Of a stretch of DNA of 64,000 nucleotides, positions 25,579 to 34,418 are shown in pieces. Position 1 is the first letter of the stretch; each line of letters starts with the position of its first letter. Under the pieces are notes generated by a model. That model did not search any database, had not been told where the DNA came from, and saw only the letters and a program-made list of their open reading frames with translations. Source of the stretch: CAWIMX01 sp963837345 (lineage in GTDB: Bacteria; Acidobacteriota; Vicinamibacteria; Vicinamibacterales; CAVVIG01); NCBI GenBank assembly GCA_963837345.1, contig CAWIMX010000002.1:620001-684000 (forward strand). The letters run 5' to 3'. The position numbers were made by a program, and so were the translations under genes.

Positions 25579-26750
25579 CGTGCTCGTCGCCCGCCTGCTC
25601 CTGTTTGGCCGCGTCCTCCGCCGTGCGGGTTTCGACGTGCCCGTCGGCCGGCTCCTGGCCCTCGTCGAGGCCCTCACGCACGTCGACATCCGCGATCGCG
25701 ACGACGTGTTCTACACGTGCCGTGCGCTGCTGGTCTCGCGGCACGATCAGCTCGCGGCGTTCGAGCGGGCATTCGACGCGTTCTGGCAGCGTGCGGGTGC
25801 CGCGCCGGCGGCAGCCGCGGCACCCGCCCCTCGGCCCTCGGCGTCGCCTTCCACCCGCGCCGGCGCCGGGCAGGCGCTCGCCTCCATCGTCGACTCGAAC
25901 GACGGCGATGGTGAGACCGGCGACAACGCGACCGGAGGAGTGCTTCGGATTCTGGAGCGACGCGGCGGCGTTCATGCGGAAAGACCTGGCGCTGTTCTCG
26001 CCTGCAGAGCTGGCCGAGGCGAGACGGGTGCTCGACCGGCTGGTCTGGGCGCCAGGGGAGCGCCGGACGCGGCGATGGGTGGGCGGCCGCGGCCCGCGGG
26101 TCGACATCCGCCGCGCGATGGCGCGAAGCGCCCGGACCGGCGGCGACATGTTTGCGCTGCCGAGGCGGCGGCGACGTGTCGACCGCCGCCATCTGGTGCT
26201 GCTGTGCGATGTCAGCGGCTCGATGGAGCGCTATGCGCGGGTCCTGCTGCAGTTCGCCCACGGCGTCGAGCAGCGCCATGGCCGTCTCGACGTGTTTCTG
26301 TTCTCGACCGCGCTGACCCGCGTCACCCGCCAGCTGCGCATCCGGCGCCTGGACGAGGCGGCCCGCGCGGCGGCCCGGGCCGTGCCCGACTGGTCCGGCG
26401 GCACGCGAATCGGTCCGGCCCTTCACGCGTTCCACCGGCGGTGGTCGCGGCGGGTGCTGCGCTCGAGCGCGGTCGTCCTGCTCGTCTCCGACGGATGGGA
26501 CTGCGGCGATCCCGGGCAGTTGCGCGACGAAGTCGCGCGGCTTCAGCGAAGCTGCCACCGTCTCGTCTGGCTCAACCCGCTCATCGGGACGGTCGACTAC
26601 GCGCCCCTCACGCGTGGTCTGCAGGCGGCCCTGCCGTTCGTGGACGATTTCCTGCCGGTGCGGACCCTCGCCGACCTGGCAGACCTGTCGAGATACCTCA
26701 CCCATCTGGCGCCCGGGCGCCGATCGCGAAATCGGCGGGCGGCGTCATGA
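25571..26750 (+). CDS. vWA-domain protein (CoxE-like), apparently frame-shifted
   Basis: Read in one frame the product is broken. The N-terminal part (VARLLLFGRVLRRAGFDVPVGR, FYTCRALLVSRHDQLAAFERAFDAFW) is coherent to about 25930. The rest (WSDAAAFMRKDLALFSPAELAEARR, then the vWA core LLCDVSGSMERYA with the MIDAS DxSxS motif, and VSDGWDCGDP) continues in another frame to 26750. One extra base between about 25920 and 25960 explains it; the joined length, about 393 residues, is normal for CoxE. CoxE partners the MoxR ATPase in cofactor maturation. The GTG start overlaps moxR by 8 bases and the TGA overlaps coxG. Confidence 0.75.
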
Positions 26751-27178
26751 ATATCACGGGCATCTACAGGCTTCCCGCTCCCCCGTCGCGCGTCTGGGAT
26801 CTGCTGATGCGGCCGGACGTCGTCGCGTCCTGCATCCCGGGCTGCGGCGAGCTCGTCCCCGAGGGGCCGGATCGCTATCGCGCCACCATTGTCGTGGGGC
26901 TGGCCGCGATCACGGGTACCTACGAGGGCACCGTGGAGATTTCAGCGCGCGTGCCGGCCACCTCGTATCGCCTCACGATCGAAGGGCAGGGCAAGCCGGG
27001 CTGCGTGAAAGGCAGCGCGACGATCGTGCTCCGGCCCGACGAGGCCGGGACGCTCGTCGACGTGAGCGGAACCGTCCAGACGAGCGGACCCATTGCCCGC
27101 CTCGGGCAGCGTCTGATGTCGGGCGTGGCGAAGATGATGCAGGATCGTTTCTTCGCCTGCCTCGCGTCGAAGATCTAG
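26747..27178 (+). CDS. CoxG-like SRPBCC family protein
   Basis: A 143-residue START/SRPBCC-fold protein: ITGIYRLPAPPSRVWDLLMRPDVVASCIPGC, then GTYEGTVEISARVP and LVDVSGTVQTSGPIARLGQRL. This is the CO dehydrogenase subunit G (CoxG) pattern; CoxG-type proteins are implicated in membrane attachment or quinone delivery for molybdo-hydroxylases. The ATG overlaps the preceding TGA by 4 bases. Its stop shares a CTAG with the stop of the convergent FAD subunit gene. Confidence 0.85.
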   Translation: MNITGIYRLPAPPSRVWDLLMRPDVVASCIPGCGELVPEGPDRYRATIVVGLAAITGTYEGTVEISARVPATSYRLTIEGQGKPGCVKGSATIVLRPDEAGTLVDVSGTVQTSGPIARLGQRLMSGVAKMMQDRFFACLASKI

Positions 27179-28020
27179 CGGGCGCGGGCCAGGGCGCCTT
27201 CGAGCGCGCGCCGCGTGAAGACCGGGATCATCGCGCGGCGGTAGTCGGCGCTCGCATGAATGTCGGAGCCGACGTCGTCGAGGGTGGCGATGGCCGCGGC
27301 CCGCCGCACGCTCTCGACGGTCGCCGGCTGGCCCGCGAGAACCTGCTCGACGACGGTGAGCCGCGTCGCGTGAGCGCCTGCGCCCGTGAGGCCGATGCGC
27401 GCCCGTTGAATCGTGCCGCCCGACACCTCGAGGGCCGCCGCCACGCCGACGATCGCGAAATGCGACGCGCGCTGGCGGAGTTTGGCATATGCGGCCGCGC
27501 GAACGGGCGCGAATCGCACGCCGAGGATCACCTCGGCGGGTCGAAGATCCACGGTGAACAGATCCAGGAAAAACGCCGCCGCGTTCACCGAGCGGACGCC
27601 GGACGGACCGGCGATCTGGATGTCCGCGTCGAGGGCCAGCATCGCGGCGGGGTAGTCGGCCGCCGGATCGGCGTGCGCCAGACTGCCGCCGAGCGTACCC
27701 CGATTCCGCACCTGCGGGTCGCCGATCTGCGCCGCCGTTTCCGCGATCATCGGACACTCGCGTCGGAGCACGGGCGATGCGGCGACGTCATGGTGGGTGG
27801 TGGCGGCGCCGATCTCGATGGCGCCGCCCGCCTCGCGGATCCCGGCCAATCCTGGAATTCTGGCGATGTCAATCAGGACAGGCGGCTCGCTCAGACGCAG
27901 TTTCATCAGCGGAACGAGGCTGTGTCCGCCGGCGAGCAGCTTGCCGCCCGACGCCTGCAGTTTCGCCACCGCATCGTCGACCGACGTGGCGCGCTGGTAC
28001 TCGAAAGCGGTGGGGATCAT
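27175..28020 (-). CDS. FAD-binding subunit of a xanthine dehydrogenase/CO dehydrogenase-family enzyme (CoxM-like)
   Basis: A 281-residue medium subunit: IPTAFEYQRATSVDDAVAKL, the FAD-binding LLAGGHSLVPLMKLR, and TLGGSLAHADPAADYPAAM (the second FAD motif). It transfers electrons from the [2Fe-2S] subunit to FAD and on to an acceptor. The start overlaps the stop of the large-subunit gene by 4 bases, giving gene order S-L-M on the minus strand. An extra upstream in-frame methionine lies within the large-subunit gene and was rejected. Confidence 0.88.
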   Translation of the reverse strand: MIPTAFEYQRATSVDDAVAKLQASGGKLLAGGHSLVPLMKLRLSEPPVLIDIARIPGLAGIREAGGAIEIGAATTHHDVAASPVLRRECPMIAETAAQIGDPQVRNRGTLGGSLAHADPAADYPAAMLALDADIQIAGPSGVRSVNAAAFFLDLFTVDLRPAEVILGVRFAPVRAAAYAKLRQRASHFAIVGVAAALEVSGGTIQRARIGLTGAGAHATRLTVVEQVLAGQPATVESVRRAAAIATLDDVGSDIHASADYRRAMIPVFTRRALEGALARAR

Positions 28021-30377
28021 TGCCGGCCTCCCTGGATGAGCCGCCACAGCTTCTCGGGCCGCAGCATCATGTCGACGTGCTTGACGCCGAACTCGCTCAG
28101 CGCGTCGACGGCGGCTGCCACGATGGTCGGCGTCGAGCCGAGCGTGCCGGCTTCACCCACGCCCTTGGCGCCGAGCGGATTCACCGGTGTGGGCGTGACG
28201 GTGCCGTGCAGCTCGAGCCGGGGAAAGTCGATCGCGCGCGGCATCGCGTAGTCCATGAAGGAGCCGGTGACGAGCTGGCCATCCTCGTTGTAGACCGCTT
28301 CTTCGATCATCGCCTGCCCGACGCCCTGGGCGATGCCGCCGTGAATCTGACCTTCGACGATGAGCGGGTTGATCAGATTCCCGGCGTCGTCGACGGCCAC
28401 GAACTTCAGGAGGGTCGGTTCGCCGGTCTCGCGGTCGATTTCGAGCATCGCGATATGGCAGCCGAAGGGGTACGTGTTGTTCGTGGGTTCGAAGAACGCT
28501 TCGTCGCTCAGGCCCGGCTCGAGGCCCGATGGCAGCGGCACGGGCACGTAGGCGTAGGAGGCGACGTCGGCGAACGACTTGCCGCGGGCCGGCGCGCCCT
28601 TCACCGAGATCCGGCCGTTCTCGAAGACGAGGTCGTCTTCGTGCGCCTCGAGCAGCGCGGCGGCGAATTTCGCCATCTTCGACTTCACCTTGCCGCCCGC
28701 CATGTGCATCGCCGTGCCGCCCACCGCCTGGGATCGGCTGCCGAACGTTCCGATCCCCTGCTTCACGACACCGGTGTCGCCGTGCAGGATGGTCACGTGA
28801 TCCATCGGCACGCCGAACTGATCGGCGAGCATCTGGGCGAAGGTCGTCTCGTTGCCCTGGCCGTGCGGAGAGGCGCCGGTGGTCGCGCTGACGCGGCCGT
28901 CGCGCTCCACGGTGACCTGCGCGTGCTCCCAGCCGCCCGTGGGCAGCGACGAGGAGGGGCCCAGGCCGCACACTTCGACGTACATCGAGAGGCCGAGGCC
29001 GACGAGTCGGCCCTGGGCCCGGGCGGCGTCGCGCTCCTGCTTGAGCGCCTCCCACCCCGCGGTGGCGAGCGCGTGGTCGAGCGCCTTGTCGTAGTCGCCC
29101 GAGTCGTAGACGGCCCCCATCTGCGTCTGGAACGGGAAGCGGTCGCGCTTGATGAAGTTCTTCCGCCGCAGCTCCGCCGGGTCCATCTGCAGCTCGCGCG
29201 CCAGCATGTCCATGGCGCGCTCGACGAAGTAGGTGGCCTCCGGGCGGCCCGCGCCCCGATAGGCGTCGGTCGGCGTCTTGTTGGTGAACACCTCGGTGAG
29301 CGTCGTGCGGATCGCTCGAATGTCGTAGGTGGCGTTCGCCATCAGCATCGTCAGCGTGGGGATGGCGGCCGTGAGCAGCATGTTGTAGGCGCCGATGTCG
29401 GCGATGAGCCGCAGCTTGAGGCCGAGGACGGTCCCGTCGCGCTTCGCGGCGAGGTCGACGTAGCCGATGATGTCGCGCCCGTGGATCGTCGCCACGAAGG
29501 CTTCCGACCGGTCCTCGATCCACTTGACGGGAACGCCCAGCTGCTTCGAGACGGTCGCCGCGACGTACTCTTCGCCGTAGATATTGATCTTCGCGCCGAA
29601 GCCGCCGCCCACCTCCGGCGCGATGGCGCGCACCTGATCCTGGCCGAGCCCCGTCATGGCGGCGATCATCGAGCGCAGGATGTGCGGGTTCTGCGTGGCC
29701 GACCAGATCGTCAGCGTGCCCTTGCCCGGCTCGAAGTGCGCCACCACGCCGCGCGGCTCGATCGGGTTCGGGACGAGCCGCTGATTCATCATCCGCTGCG
29801 AGATCACGACGTCGGCCGCCGCAAACGCCCGGTCGATCGCCGAGTCGTCGACGGTGCCGTCGGGCGAGACGCCGGTGCCGCTCGGCACGAGCGCGATCGC
29901 CAGGTTGTCGGGGAAGCCGTCGTGAATCACGGTCGGCCGGCCCGTCATGGCCAGCTCGGGATCGACGACGGCCGGCAGCGGGTCGTAGGTGACGGCAATG
30001 GCGTCGGCGGCGTCGCGAGCCACGTACCGGTCGGCCGCCACGACGACGGCGACCGGCTCGCCGGCGTAGCGCACGACGTCCACGGCCACCGCGTGGTGCG
30101 CCGGCGAGGGAAACGGCGTGCCGATGGGCATCGGCCCGAGCCACTGGGCGATCTGCGCACCGGTGAACACCGCCTCGACGCCCTCCATCGCCGCGGCCGC
30201 GCGCGTGTCGATCGATGTAATCCGCGCGTGCGCCAGATCGGCGCGCTTGAACGCCAGGTGCTGCATGCCCGCGATCTTGATGTCGTCGACATACGTGCCG
30301 CGGCCCTGGATGAGCCGCGGATCCTCGCGGCGCTTCACACGCTCGCCGACGAGCTTCGGCAGGACGGGGGTGGCCAT
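28017..30377 (-). CDS. Molybdopterin-binding large subunit, form II CoxL-like (xanthine dehydrogenase family)
   Basis: A 786-residue molybdo-hydroxylase large subunit. The active-site loop reads AYRGAGR (about residue 370), the form II signature; true CO dehydrogenase (form I) has AYxCSFR with a cysteine for the Cu-Mo centre, which is absent. Other family motifs: VGGGFGAKI, GASPHGQGNET, GAKGVGEAGT with the catalytic glutamate. The substrate is therefore probably a heterocycle or aldehyde rather than CO, though this cannot be read from sequence. The three-subunit genes overlap or nearly abut. Confidence 0.9.
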   Translation of the reverse strand: MATPVLPKLVGERVKRREDPRLIQGRGTYVDDIKIAGMQHLAFKRADLAHARITSIDTRAAAAMEGVEAVFTGAQIAQWLGPMPIGTPFPSPAHHAVAVDVVRYAGEPVAVVVAADRYVARDAADAIAVTYDPLPAVVDPELAMTGRPTVIHDGFPDNLAIALVPSGTGVSPDGTVDDSAIDRAFAAADVVISQRMMNQRLVPNPIEPRGVVAHFEPGKGTLTIWSATQNPHILRSMIAAMTGLGQDQVRAIAPEVGGGFGAKINIYGEEYVAATVSKQLGVPVKWIEDRSEAFVATIHGRDIIGYVDLAAKRDGTVLGLKLRLIADIGAYNMLLTAAIPTLTMLMANATYDIRAIRTTLTEVFTNKTPTDAYRGAGRPEATYFVERAMDMLARELQMDPAELRRKNFIKRDRFPFQTQMGAVYDSGDYDKALDHALATAGWEALKQERDAARAQGRLVGLGLSMYVEVCGLGPSSSLPTGGWEHAQVTVERDGRVSATTGASPHGQGNETTFAQMLADQFGVPMDHVTILHGDTGVVKQGIGTFGSRSQAVGGTAMHMAGGKVKSKMAKFAAALLEAHEDDLVFENGRISVKGAPARGKSFADVASYAYVPVPLPSGLEPGLSDEAFFEPTNNTYPFGCHIAMLEIDRETGEPTLLKFVAVDDAGNLINPLIVEGQIHGGIAQGVGQAMIEEAVYNEDGQLVTGSFMDYAMPRAIDFPRLELHGTVTPTPVNPLGAKGVGEAGTLGSTPTIVAAAVDALSEFGVKHVDMMLRPEKLWRLIQGGRQ

Positions 30378-30383
30378 GGCGCG

Positions 30384-30845
30384 TTACCTCTGGCCCGCGG
30401 CGGCCTGAATCGCGTTGACGATGTGCTGATAGCCCGTGCAGCGGCAGAAGTTGCCCGAGATGCCCTCGCGGATCTCCCGCTCGCTCGGTGCCGGCGTGTC
30501 CTTGAGCAGGCTCACCGCCGAGAGGATCATGCCGGGCGTGCAGAATCCGCACTGCAGCCCGTGCTCCTCCCAGAAGCCGGTCTGCAGCGGGTGCAGCCGG
30601 CCGTTGTCGGCCAACCCTTCGATCGTCGTCACCTCCGAGCCGTCGGCCTGCACCGCGAAGATCGTGCACGACTTCGCGCTGCGGCCGTCGACGAGGACCG
30701 TGCACGCGCCGCACTGGCTCGTGTCGCAGCCGACGTGCGTGCCGGTGAGATTCAAGTGTTCGCGAAGGAAGTGCACCAGCAGGGTGCGCGGCTCGACGGA
30801 TGCCTTGCGCATCCGCCCGTTGACGGCGATGGACACCTGGGTCAT
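30384..30845 (-). CDS. [2Fe-2S] small subunit (CoxS-like)
   Basis: A 153-residue iron-sulfur subunit with two clusters: the plant-ferredoxin cluster in GTHVGCDTSQCGACTVLVDG and following, and the C-terminal four-helix cluster with CGFCTPGM and CRCTGYQ. It relays electrons from molybdopterin to FAD. It ends 6 bases before the large subunit and is the first gene of the minus-strand operon. Confidence 0.92.
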   Translation of the reverse strand: MTQVSIAVNGRMRKASVEPRTLLVHFLREHLNLTGTHVGCDTSQCGACTVLVDGRSAKSCTIFAVQADGSEVTTIEGLADNGRLHPLQTGFWEEHGLQCGFCTPGMILSAVSLLKDTPAPSEREIREGISGNFCRCTGYQHIVNAIQAAAGQR

Positions 30846-30956
30846 GGGGCCCCCTGAGGCTCCATAGCCTACTCGAAACCGCCGGCGTTGAGAGAAGAAG
30901 CTTGCTTTCGGCGCCGGAGAATTTCCTGTATAAGGACCTCAGCCGGAGGAATGCCG

Positions 30957-31691
30957 ATGAAGCCGTGGCTCGCGATCATCGCCTCGGGAATCGTCGTCCT
31001 GGGCCCGGCCGCCGCCAGCGGCCAGACGCAGCCCGCGGCACCAGACTCCGAGACCTCCGGCCGCGCGTACGTCCAGGGCGGCGCGGGCATCCTGGCTGGC
31101 GTGCCCGTCGGCGACTTCGGCAGGAACGTCGAGGGCGCCGGCGGCCTGACCGGGCACCTCGGCGTCGGAATCGGCGATACCGCGCTGAGCCTGGGCGGCG
31201 AGGCCAGCCTCCTCTGGTACGGCGAGGAGAGCCGGAAGGTGCCGCTCAGCCTCACCATTCCGGATGCCCTGGTCACCGTCAATACCAACAACTACCTGTT
31301 GCTCGTCCACGGGCGCGCCCGCGTCCAGCGCCGCCACGGCCGCTGGCGGCCCTACGTCGACGGGCTGCTGGGCCTGAACTACATCTACACGCGAACGTCG
31401 GTGGACGTGGGCCTGGAGGACGGCAATGGATCGCCGTCGATCGCCGGCACGACGAACCTGGGCGACGTGGGGCCGAGCTATGGAGGCGGCGCCGGAGTCA
31501 CGATCGGCTTCGGTTCGCCGCCCGCCCGGACGCGGCTCGATATTTCCGTACGCTACGTCTCGGGAACGGAGGCCGACTACCTGCGTCAGGGCACCATCCG
31601 GCGCGAGAACGGGCAGGCCATTCTGGATATCAGCCATTCCCGGACCGATCTGGTGGCGGTATACATCGGCGCATCCTGGGCCACGAGATAG
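30957..31691 (+). CDS. Outer-membrane beta-barrel protein
   Basis: A 244-residue exported protein (signal MKPWLAIIASGIVVLGPAAASG). The mature part is beta-rich with alternating strands: RAYVQGGAGILAGVPVGDFG, WRPYVDGLLGLNYIYTR, RLDISVRYVSGTEADY, and the terminal LVAVYIGASWATR. GGAGGA at 30945-30950 places the start at ATG 30957 rather than ATG 30951, which it abuts. TATAAG at 30929-30934 could be a -10. Function unknown. Confidence 0.72.
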   Translation: MKPWLAIIASGIVVLGPAAASGQTQPAAPDSETSGRAYVQGGAGILAGVPVGDFGRNVEGAGGLTGHLGVGIGDTALSLGGEASLLWYGEESRKVPLSLTIPDALVTVNTNNYLLLVHGRARVQRRHGRWRPYVDGLLGLNYIYTRTSVDVGLEDGNGSPSIAGTTNLGDVGPSYGGGAGVTIGFGSPPARTRLDISVRYVSGTEADYLRQGTIRRENGQAILDISHSRTDLVAVYIGASWATR

Positions 31692-31706
31692 CTCCAGGAG
31701 CGGCGG

Positions 31707-32090
31707 CTACGGCTGGCCCAGGAGCTCGCGGACGAGCGCCAAGATGTCGTCGAGCCAGAGCGGCTTGTACGCGATCGAGGCCTGCAGGCCGCGAATCTCG
31801 GCCTCGACGTCGCCGCCGAGATCGTAGTGGCCCGTGACGATGGCGATGGGAGTGCTGAAGCCGTCGCGGCGGAGCTGGCGCAGCACGCCGAGACCGTCTT
31901 CCACTTCGGGCAGCTTCAGATCGAGCAGGATCGCGTCGGGATGCGTCTCGCGCGCGGCCGCCAGGCCGCTTGCCGCGTCGCTGGCGGTCGCCACGTGAAA
32001 CCCCTCCAGGCGGAGGAACCGGCTGTGCGTGCCGATCGCCACTTCGTCGTCGTCGATGACCAGGATGGTGCGCTTCGTCGCGTCGGCCAT
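31707..32090 (-). CDS. Single-domain response regulator (receiver)
   Basis: A 127-residue stand-alone receiver: acidic pair in ILVIDDDEVAIG, phospho-acceptor Asp in AILLDLKLPEVEDG, Thr in IAIVTGHYD and Lys in IAYKPLWLDD. No output domain follows, so it may act as a phosphate shuttle or allosteric partner. No kinase gene is adjacent. Confidence 0.85.
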   Translation of the reverse strand: MADATKRTILVIDDDEVAIGTHSRFLRLEGFHVATASDAASGLAAARETHPDAILLDLKLPEVEDGLGVLRQLRRDGFSTPIAIVTGHYDLGGDVEAEIRGLQASIAYKPLWLDDILALVRELLGQP

Positions 32091-32103
32091 GGCGCGACGT
32101 CGC

Positions 32104-32430
32104 TCAGCTGGCGGCGCTGATCGAAATGACCCGAATCGTGCGCGTGGCGGCGTCGAGCGTGCCCGTGACCGTCACCTTCCGTCCGGCCAGCCGTTCGGGA
32201 GCTTGCTGATCGGTCAGCGCGAAGGTCGTCTTCCCGTCGTAGAGCACGAATGCGGCGCCGTGGGCGTCGAGACAGGCAAGGGCGCACTCGGCGTCGGTCG
32301 CGCCCATCTGCATGTGGGAGTGATCGGCGTCGGGGCACATGCTGTCCGTAATGGTGCCCGTGAAGGTCTGCCCGCCCTGGCCCGGCGCGAGCGCCGCCAC
32401 GGCGAGCAGACTGAAGATGAGAGACCTCAT
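32104..32430 (-). CDS. Small secreted DUF5818-like protein
   Basis: A 108-residue exported protein: short signal (MRSLIFSLLAVAALAPG) then FTGTITDSMCPDADHSHMQMG, ECALACLDAHGAAFVLYDGKTTFAL and KVTVTGTLD. The TGTITDSMC / CALACL pattern with a methionine-histidine segment matches a small secreted family common in Acidobacteriota that may bind metal; function unproven. Confidence 0.65.
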   Translation of the reverse strand: MRSLIFSLLAVAALAPGQGGQTFTGTITDSMCPDADHSHMQMGATDAECALACLDAHGAAFVLYDGKTTFALTDQQAPERLAGRKVTVTGTLDAATRTIRVISISAAS

Positions 32431-32449
32431 CGGACGACCGCTCGGCCCA

Positions 32450-32992
32450 CTATTCGCCGGGCGTCATGAGGTGGGCCGTCGTCGTGCCGGCGTTCATGAT
32501 CCAGACGCCGCCCTGCCGCGGGTTATCGGGCAGGCCGAGCGACGCGCTGGTGGCGCCGGGAACGGCGATCGTCATGTGGGCGCGGGCATGATCCTTGTCG
32601 GGGCCCGACAGGTGGTACCAGACCGAGCCGAATTCGGGCTTGGCGCGCGCGCCGCTCTTTTCGAGCTCCTCGAGCATCGCCTCGCTCTTCGTCTTGTCGC
32701 CGGTCGCCTCGGCCTTCATGTTTTGCGCTACCCGGTCGAGGTTCGCGATGCTGGTGCACTCGATCGAGAAGGGCTGCTGGAGCGGGAACCCCGAGCGGTC
32801 GTAGCAGACCATCCGGTTCGTGCCCTTCTTCAGCGTGTCGTAGGTCTGATCGGGCTTCCACTTGATCACGGTCGCGGCGTCGCGCAGGTTGCGCGGGGCT
32901 GCGAGCAGGGGCGTGTCGATGTCGGCCGACTGGGCGAACGCGCCGGCCGAGATCGCCAGGATGCCGAGAACAAGCAGGGCGATGCGTTTCAT
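32450..32992 (-). CDS. Secreted hypothetical protein
   Basis: A 180-residue exported protein (signal MKRIALLVLGILAISAGAFAQ). The mature part begins DIDTPLLAAPRNLRDAATVIKWKPD and contains RMVCYDRSGFPLQQPFSIECTS with two cysteines, then a charged helix and an ending with WIMNAGTTTAHLMTPGE. No characterised family is recognised. It precedes the DUF5818-like gene by 20 bases and may share its transcript. Confidence 0.6.
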   Translation of the reverse strand: MKRIALLVLGILAISAGAFAQSADIDTPLLAAPRNLRDAATVIKWKPDQTYDTLKKGTNRMVCYDRSGFPLQQPFSIECTSIANLDRVAQNMKAEATGDKTKSEAMLEELEKSGARAKPEFGSVWYHLSGPDKDHARAHMTIAVPGATSASLGLPDNPRQGGVWIMNAGTTTAHLMTPGE

Positions 32993-33070
32993 ACCGAACC
33001 TCCAGTGGACAGCGGGGTAACGGCTGCCCGAAACGAAGGTCAGCAGAATATCACGGTGGGGTGGTCGAGG

Positions 33071-33274
33071 TCAGGCGCGCCTGGCGGCTCGCGCCACGGC
33101 CATCACGGCCGGGACGGTCGAGGCCACACCAATCGTCAGGAGCGTCAATCCGACCCGCCGGCGTCGAGCCCTCCGCAGCCGGTCTGACAACAGCAGACCG
33201 ATTCCGGCGCCGAGCGCGGCGCGGGTGGCAACCACGAAGCCGAAGGTGGGCGCGTTCAGGACCAGTTTCTTCAT
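33071..33274 (-). CDS. Small two-helix membrane protein
   Basis: A 67-residue protein, MKKLVLNAPTFGFVVATRAALGAG onward, with hydrophobic stretches at about 10-30 (GFVVATRAALGAGIGLLL) and 43-60 (VGLTLLTIGVASTVPAVMA) separated by an arginine-rich loop (RLRRARRRR). GGAGGTACCCCA precedes the ATG at good spacing. A topological hairpin with a cytoplasmic basic loop is likely. Function unknown. Confidence 0.6.
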   Translation of the reverse strand: MKKLVLNAPTFGFVVATRAALGAGIGLLLSDRLRRARRRRVGLTLLTIGVASTVPAVMAVARAARRA

Positions 33275-33376
33275 TGGGGTACCTCCGTTCTGTCGCCAGC
33301 AAGTTGCGTGCTCAGGGCCGGAAGGCGCCGCGGGGGAAGGCCCGGCAACTGGCGGTCCATTTGCAGCCGTCTTCGC

Positions 33377-33973
33377 ATGGTCGAGGTGCTCCAGGCGTTC
33401 GGGCACGTGCTGGTGGACGCGCGCGGCGTCGGGTATGTCGCGCGTGCGTGCGGACGCGAAATGAGGAACGGCCTCTGGGAGGGCTGGCTCGAGTTCCTGC
33501 CGCTCGACGGCTCGCCGGCCATCCACTCGGCCCGGGAAACCACCCAGCCGAACGGCCGGGATGCACGCTATTGGGCGTCGGGCCTGACGGGCTTCTACCT
33601 CGAGGGCGCCCTCGAGCGCGCCCTCGAGCCGCGGCGACGCGAGATGCCCGGACGGCCCGACGCGCGATCCCGCCGACTCCCGCCGGCGCCGCCCGACGTG
33701 GCGCTCGTGACCGACCGGGACGCCGTGCTCGATCCGTTCTCGATCTACGAGCAGGGAGAGGCGTTTCTGAGGCGCCGGCTCGAGGCCCTCTCGAGCCGGC
33801 ATCTCCTGGGTGTCATCGAAGCCTATGGGCTCGCCGGCGAACGAGCGGGCGGCGTCGGGCGCCTGCCGCCAGCTGCCCTGATTGACATCATCGTCGAGGC
33901 GGTCGTCGCGAGGGCTACCTCGTCGTCGCGGCCCCTCGCTGCCACAGGACGGCGGCGCCCGGTCCGAGGCTGA
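33377..33973 (+). CDS. Hypothetical protein
   Basis: A 198-residue predicted soluble protein. The N-terminal part reads VEVLQAFGHVLVDARGVGYVARACG then GLWEGWLEFLPLDGSPAIHSARET, with a GLTGFYLEGALERALE repeat-like helix. The C-terminal half (AVLDPFSIYEQGEAFLRRRLEALSSRHLLGVIEAYGL) is helical. Not matched to a named family. The start was chosen at ATG 33377 because residues encoded upstream are low-complexity arginine. Confidence 0.5.
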   Translation: MVEVLQAFGHVLVDARGVGYVARACGREMRNGLWEGWLEFLPLDGSPAIHSARETTQPNGRDARYWASGLTGFYLEGALERALEPRRREMPGRPDARSRRLPPAPPDVALVTDRDAVLDPFSIYEQGEAFLRRRLEALSSRHLLGVIEAYGLAGERAGGVGRLPPAALIDIIVEAVVARATSSSRPLAATGRRRPVRG

Positions 33974-34037
33974 GCAGCCACAGTGAACTCGGCTCGGGCA
34001 CGTCGGTGAGTGCGTCCGCCCGGGCGCGGTCGACCCC
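33915..34037 (-). other. Orphan PEP-CTERM tail, in frame with upstream lipoprotein stop
   Basis: The minus strand encodes DVPEPSSLWLLSLGPGAA, VLWQRGAATTR and stop at 33915: a proline-glutamate-proline motif, a hydrophobic helix and a basic end, the PEP-CTERM sorting signal. There is no start codon for it. It lies 41 codons beyond, and in the same frame as, the TGA that ends the lipoprotein gene at 34038. Either a remnant of a deleted gene or a readthrough/erroneous-stop extension. Confidence 0.5.
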
Positions 34038-34418
34038 TCAGGGCCGCCAGTCCCTGACCTTGCGAGACGACTCGTCGATGAAGGCGCCGAACGGGGCGCC
34101 CTGCGGAAGGAGGGATCCGGCGTCGACGAGATCCCGGACGGTGCCCTTGACCTGCACGTGTGTCCCTTCGCGCGGCACGCCGCGGTCGGAAACGACCCAC
34201 AGCCGGCCCGTTCGGTCGCTGAGCTCGTAGGCGCCTCGTCCCAGCACCGAGTAGCTTCGAACCACTTCGCCCTGCACGGTGACCGCGTGGTGGGAGTAGC
34301 GCGCCGGATCGGCCAGCACGTGGTCGATCGTCTTCGGCGCGCACGCTCCCATCCAGCACGCGGCACCGGCCAGGGCGACGAGTTGCAGCAGACGTGGCGG
34401 CATGCGCATGGCGTTCAC
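34038..34418 (-). CDS. OB-fold-like lipoprotein
   Basis: A 126-residue protein with a lipobox-like GAC after a hydrophobic N-terminus (LLQLVALAGAACWMGACAP). The mature chain has the five-strand OB pattern of the tRNA_anti-like bacterial family: HHAVTVQGEVVRSYSVLGRGAYELSD, RLWVVSDRGVP, THVQVKGTVRD. Binding partner unknown. The start overlaps the stop of the glycine-zipper gene by 4 bases. The PEP-CTERM-like tail downstream in the same frame is described separately. Confidence 0.65.
   Translation of the reverse strand: MNAMRMPPRLLQLVALAGAACWMGACAPKTIDHVLADPARYSHHAVTVQGEVVRSYSVLGRGAYELSDRTGRLWVVSDRGVPREGTHVQVKGTVRDLVDAGSLLPQGAPFGAFIDESSRKVRDWRP

Noticed and set aside
28017..30377. Annotation as true (form I) CO dehydrogenase
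   Set aside because: The active-site loop is AYRGAGR, without the cysteine of AYxCSFR.
27777..30857. Plus-strand frame of 1026 residues
   Set aside because: Antisense to the CoxL- and CoxS-like genes, low-complexity Arg/His-rich, with no motifs.
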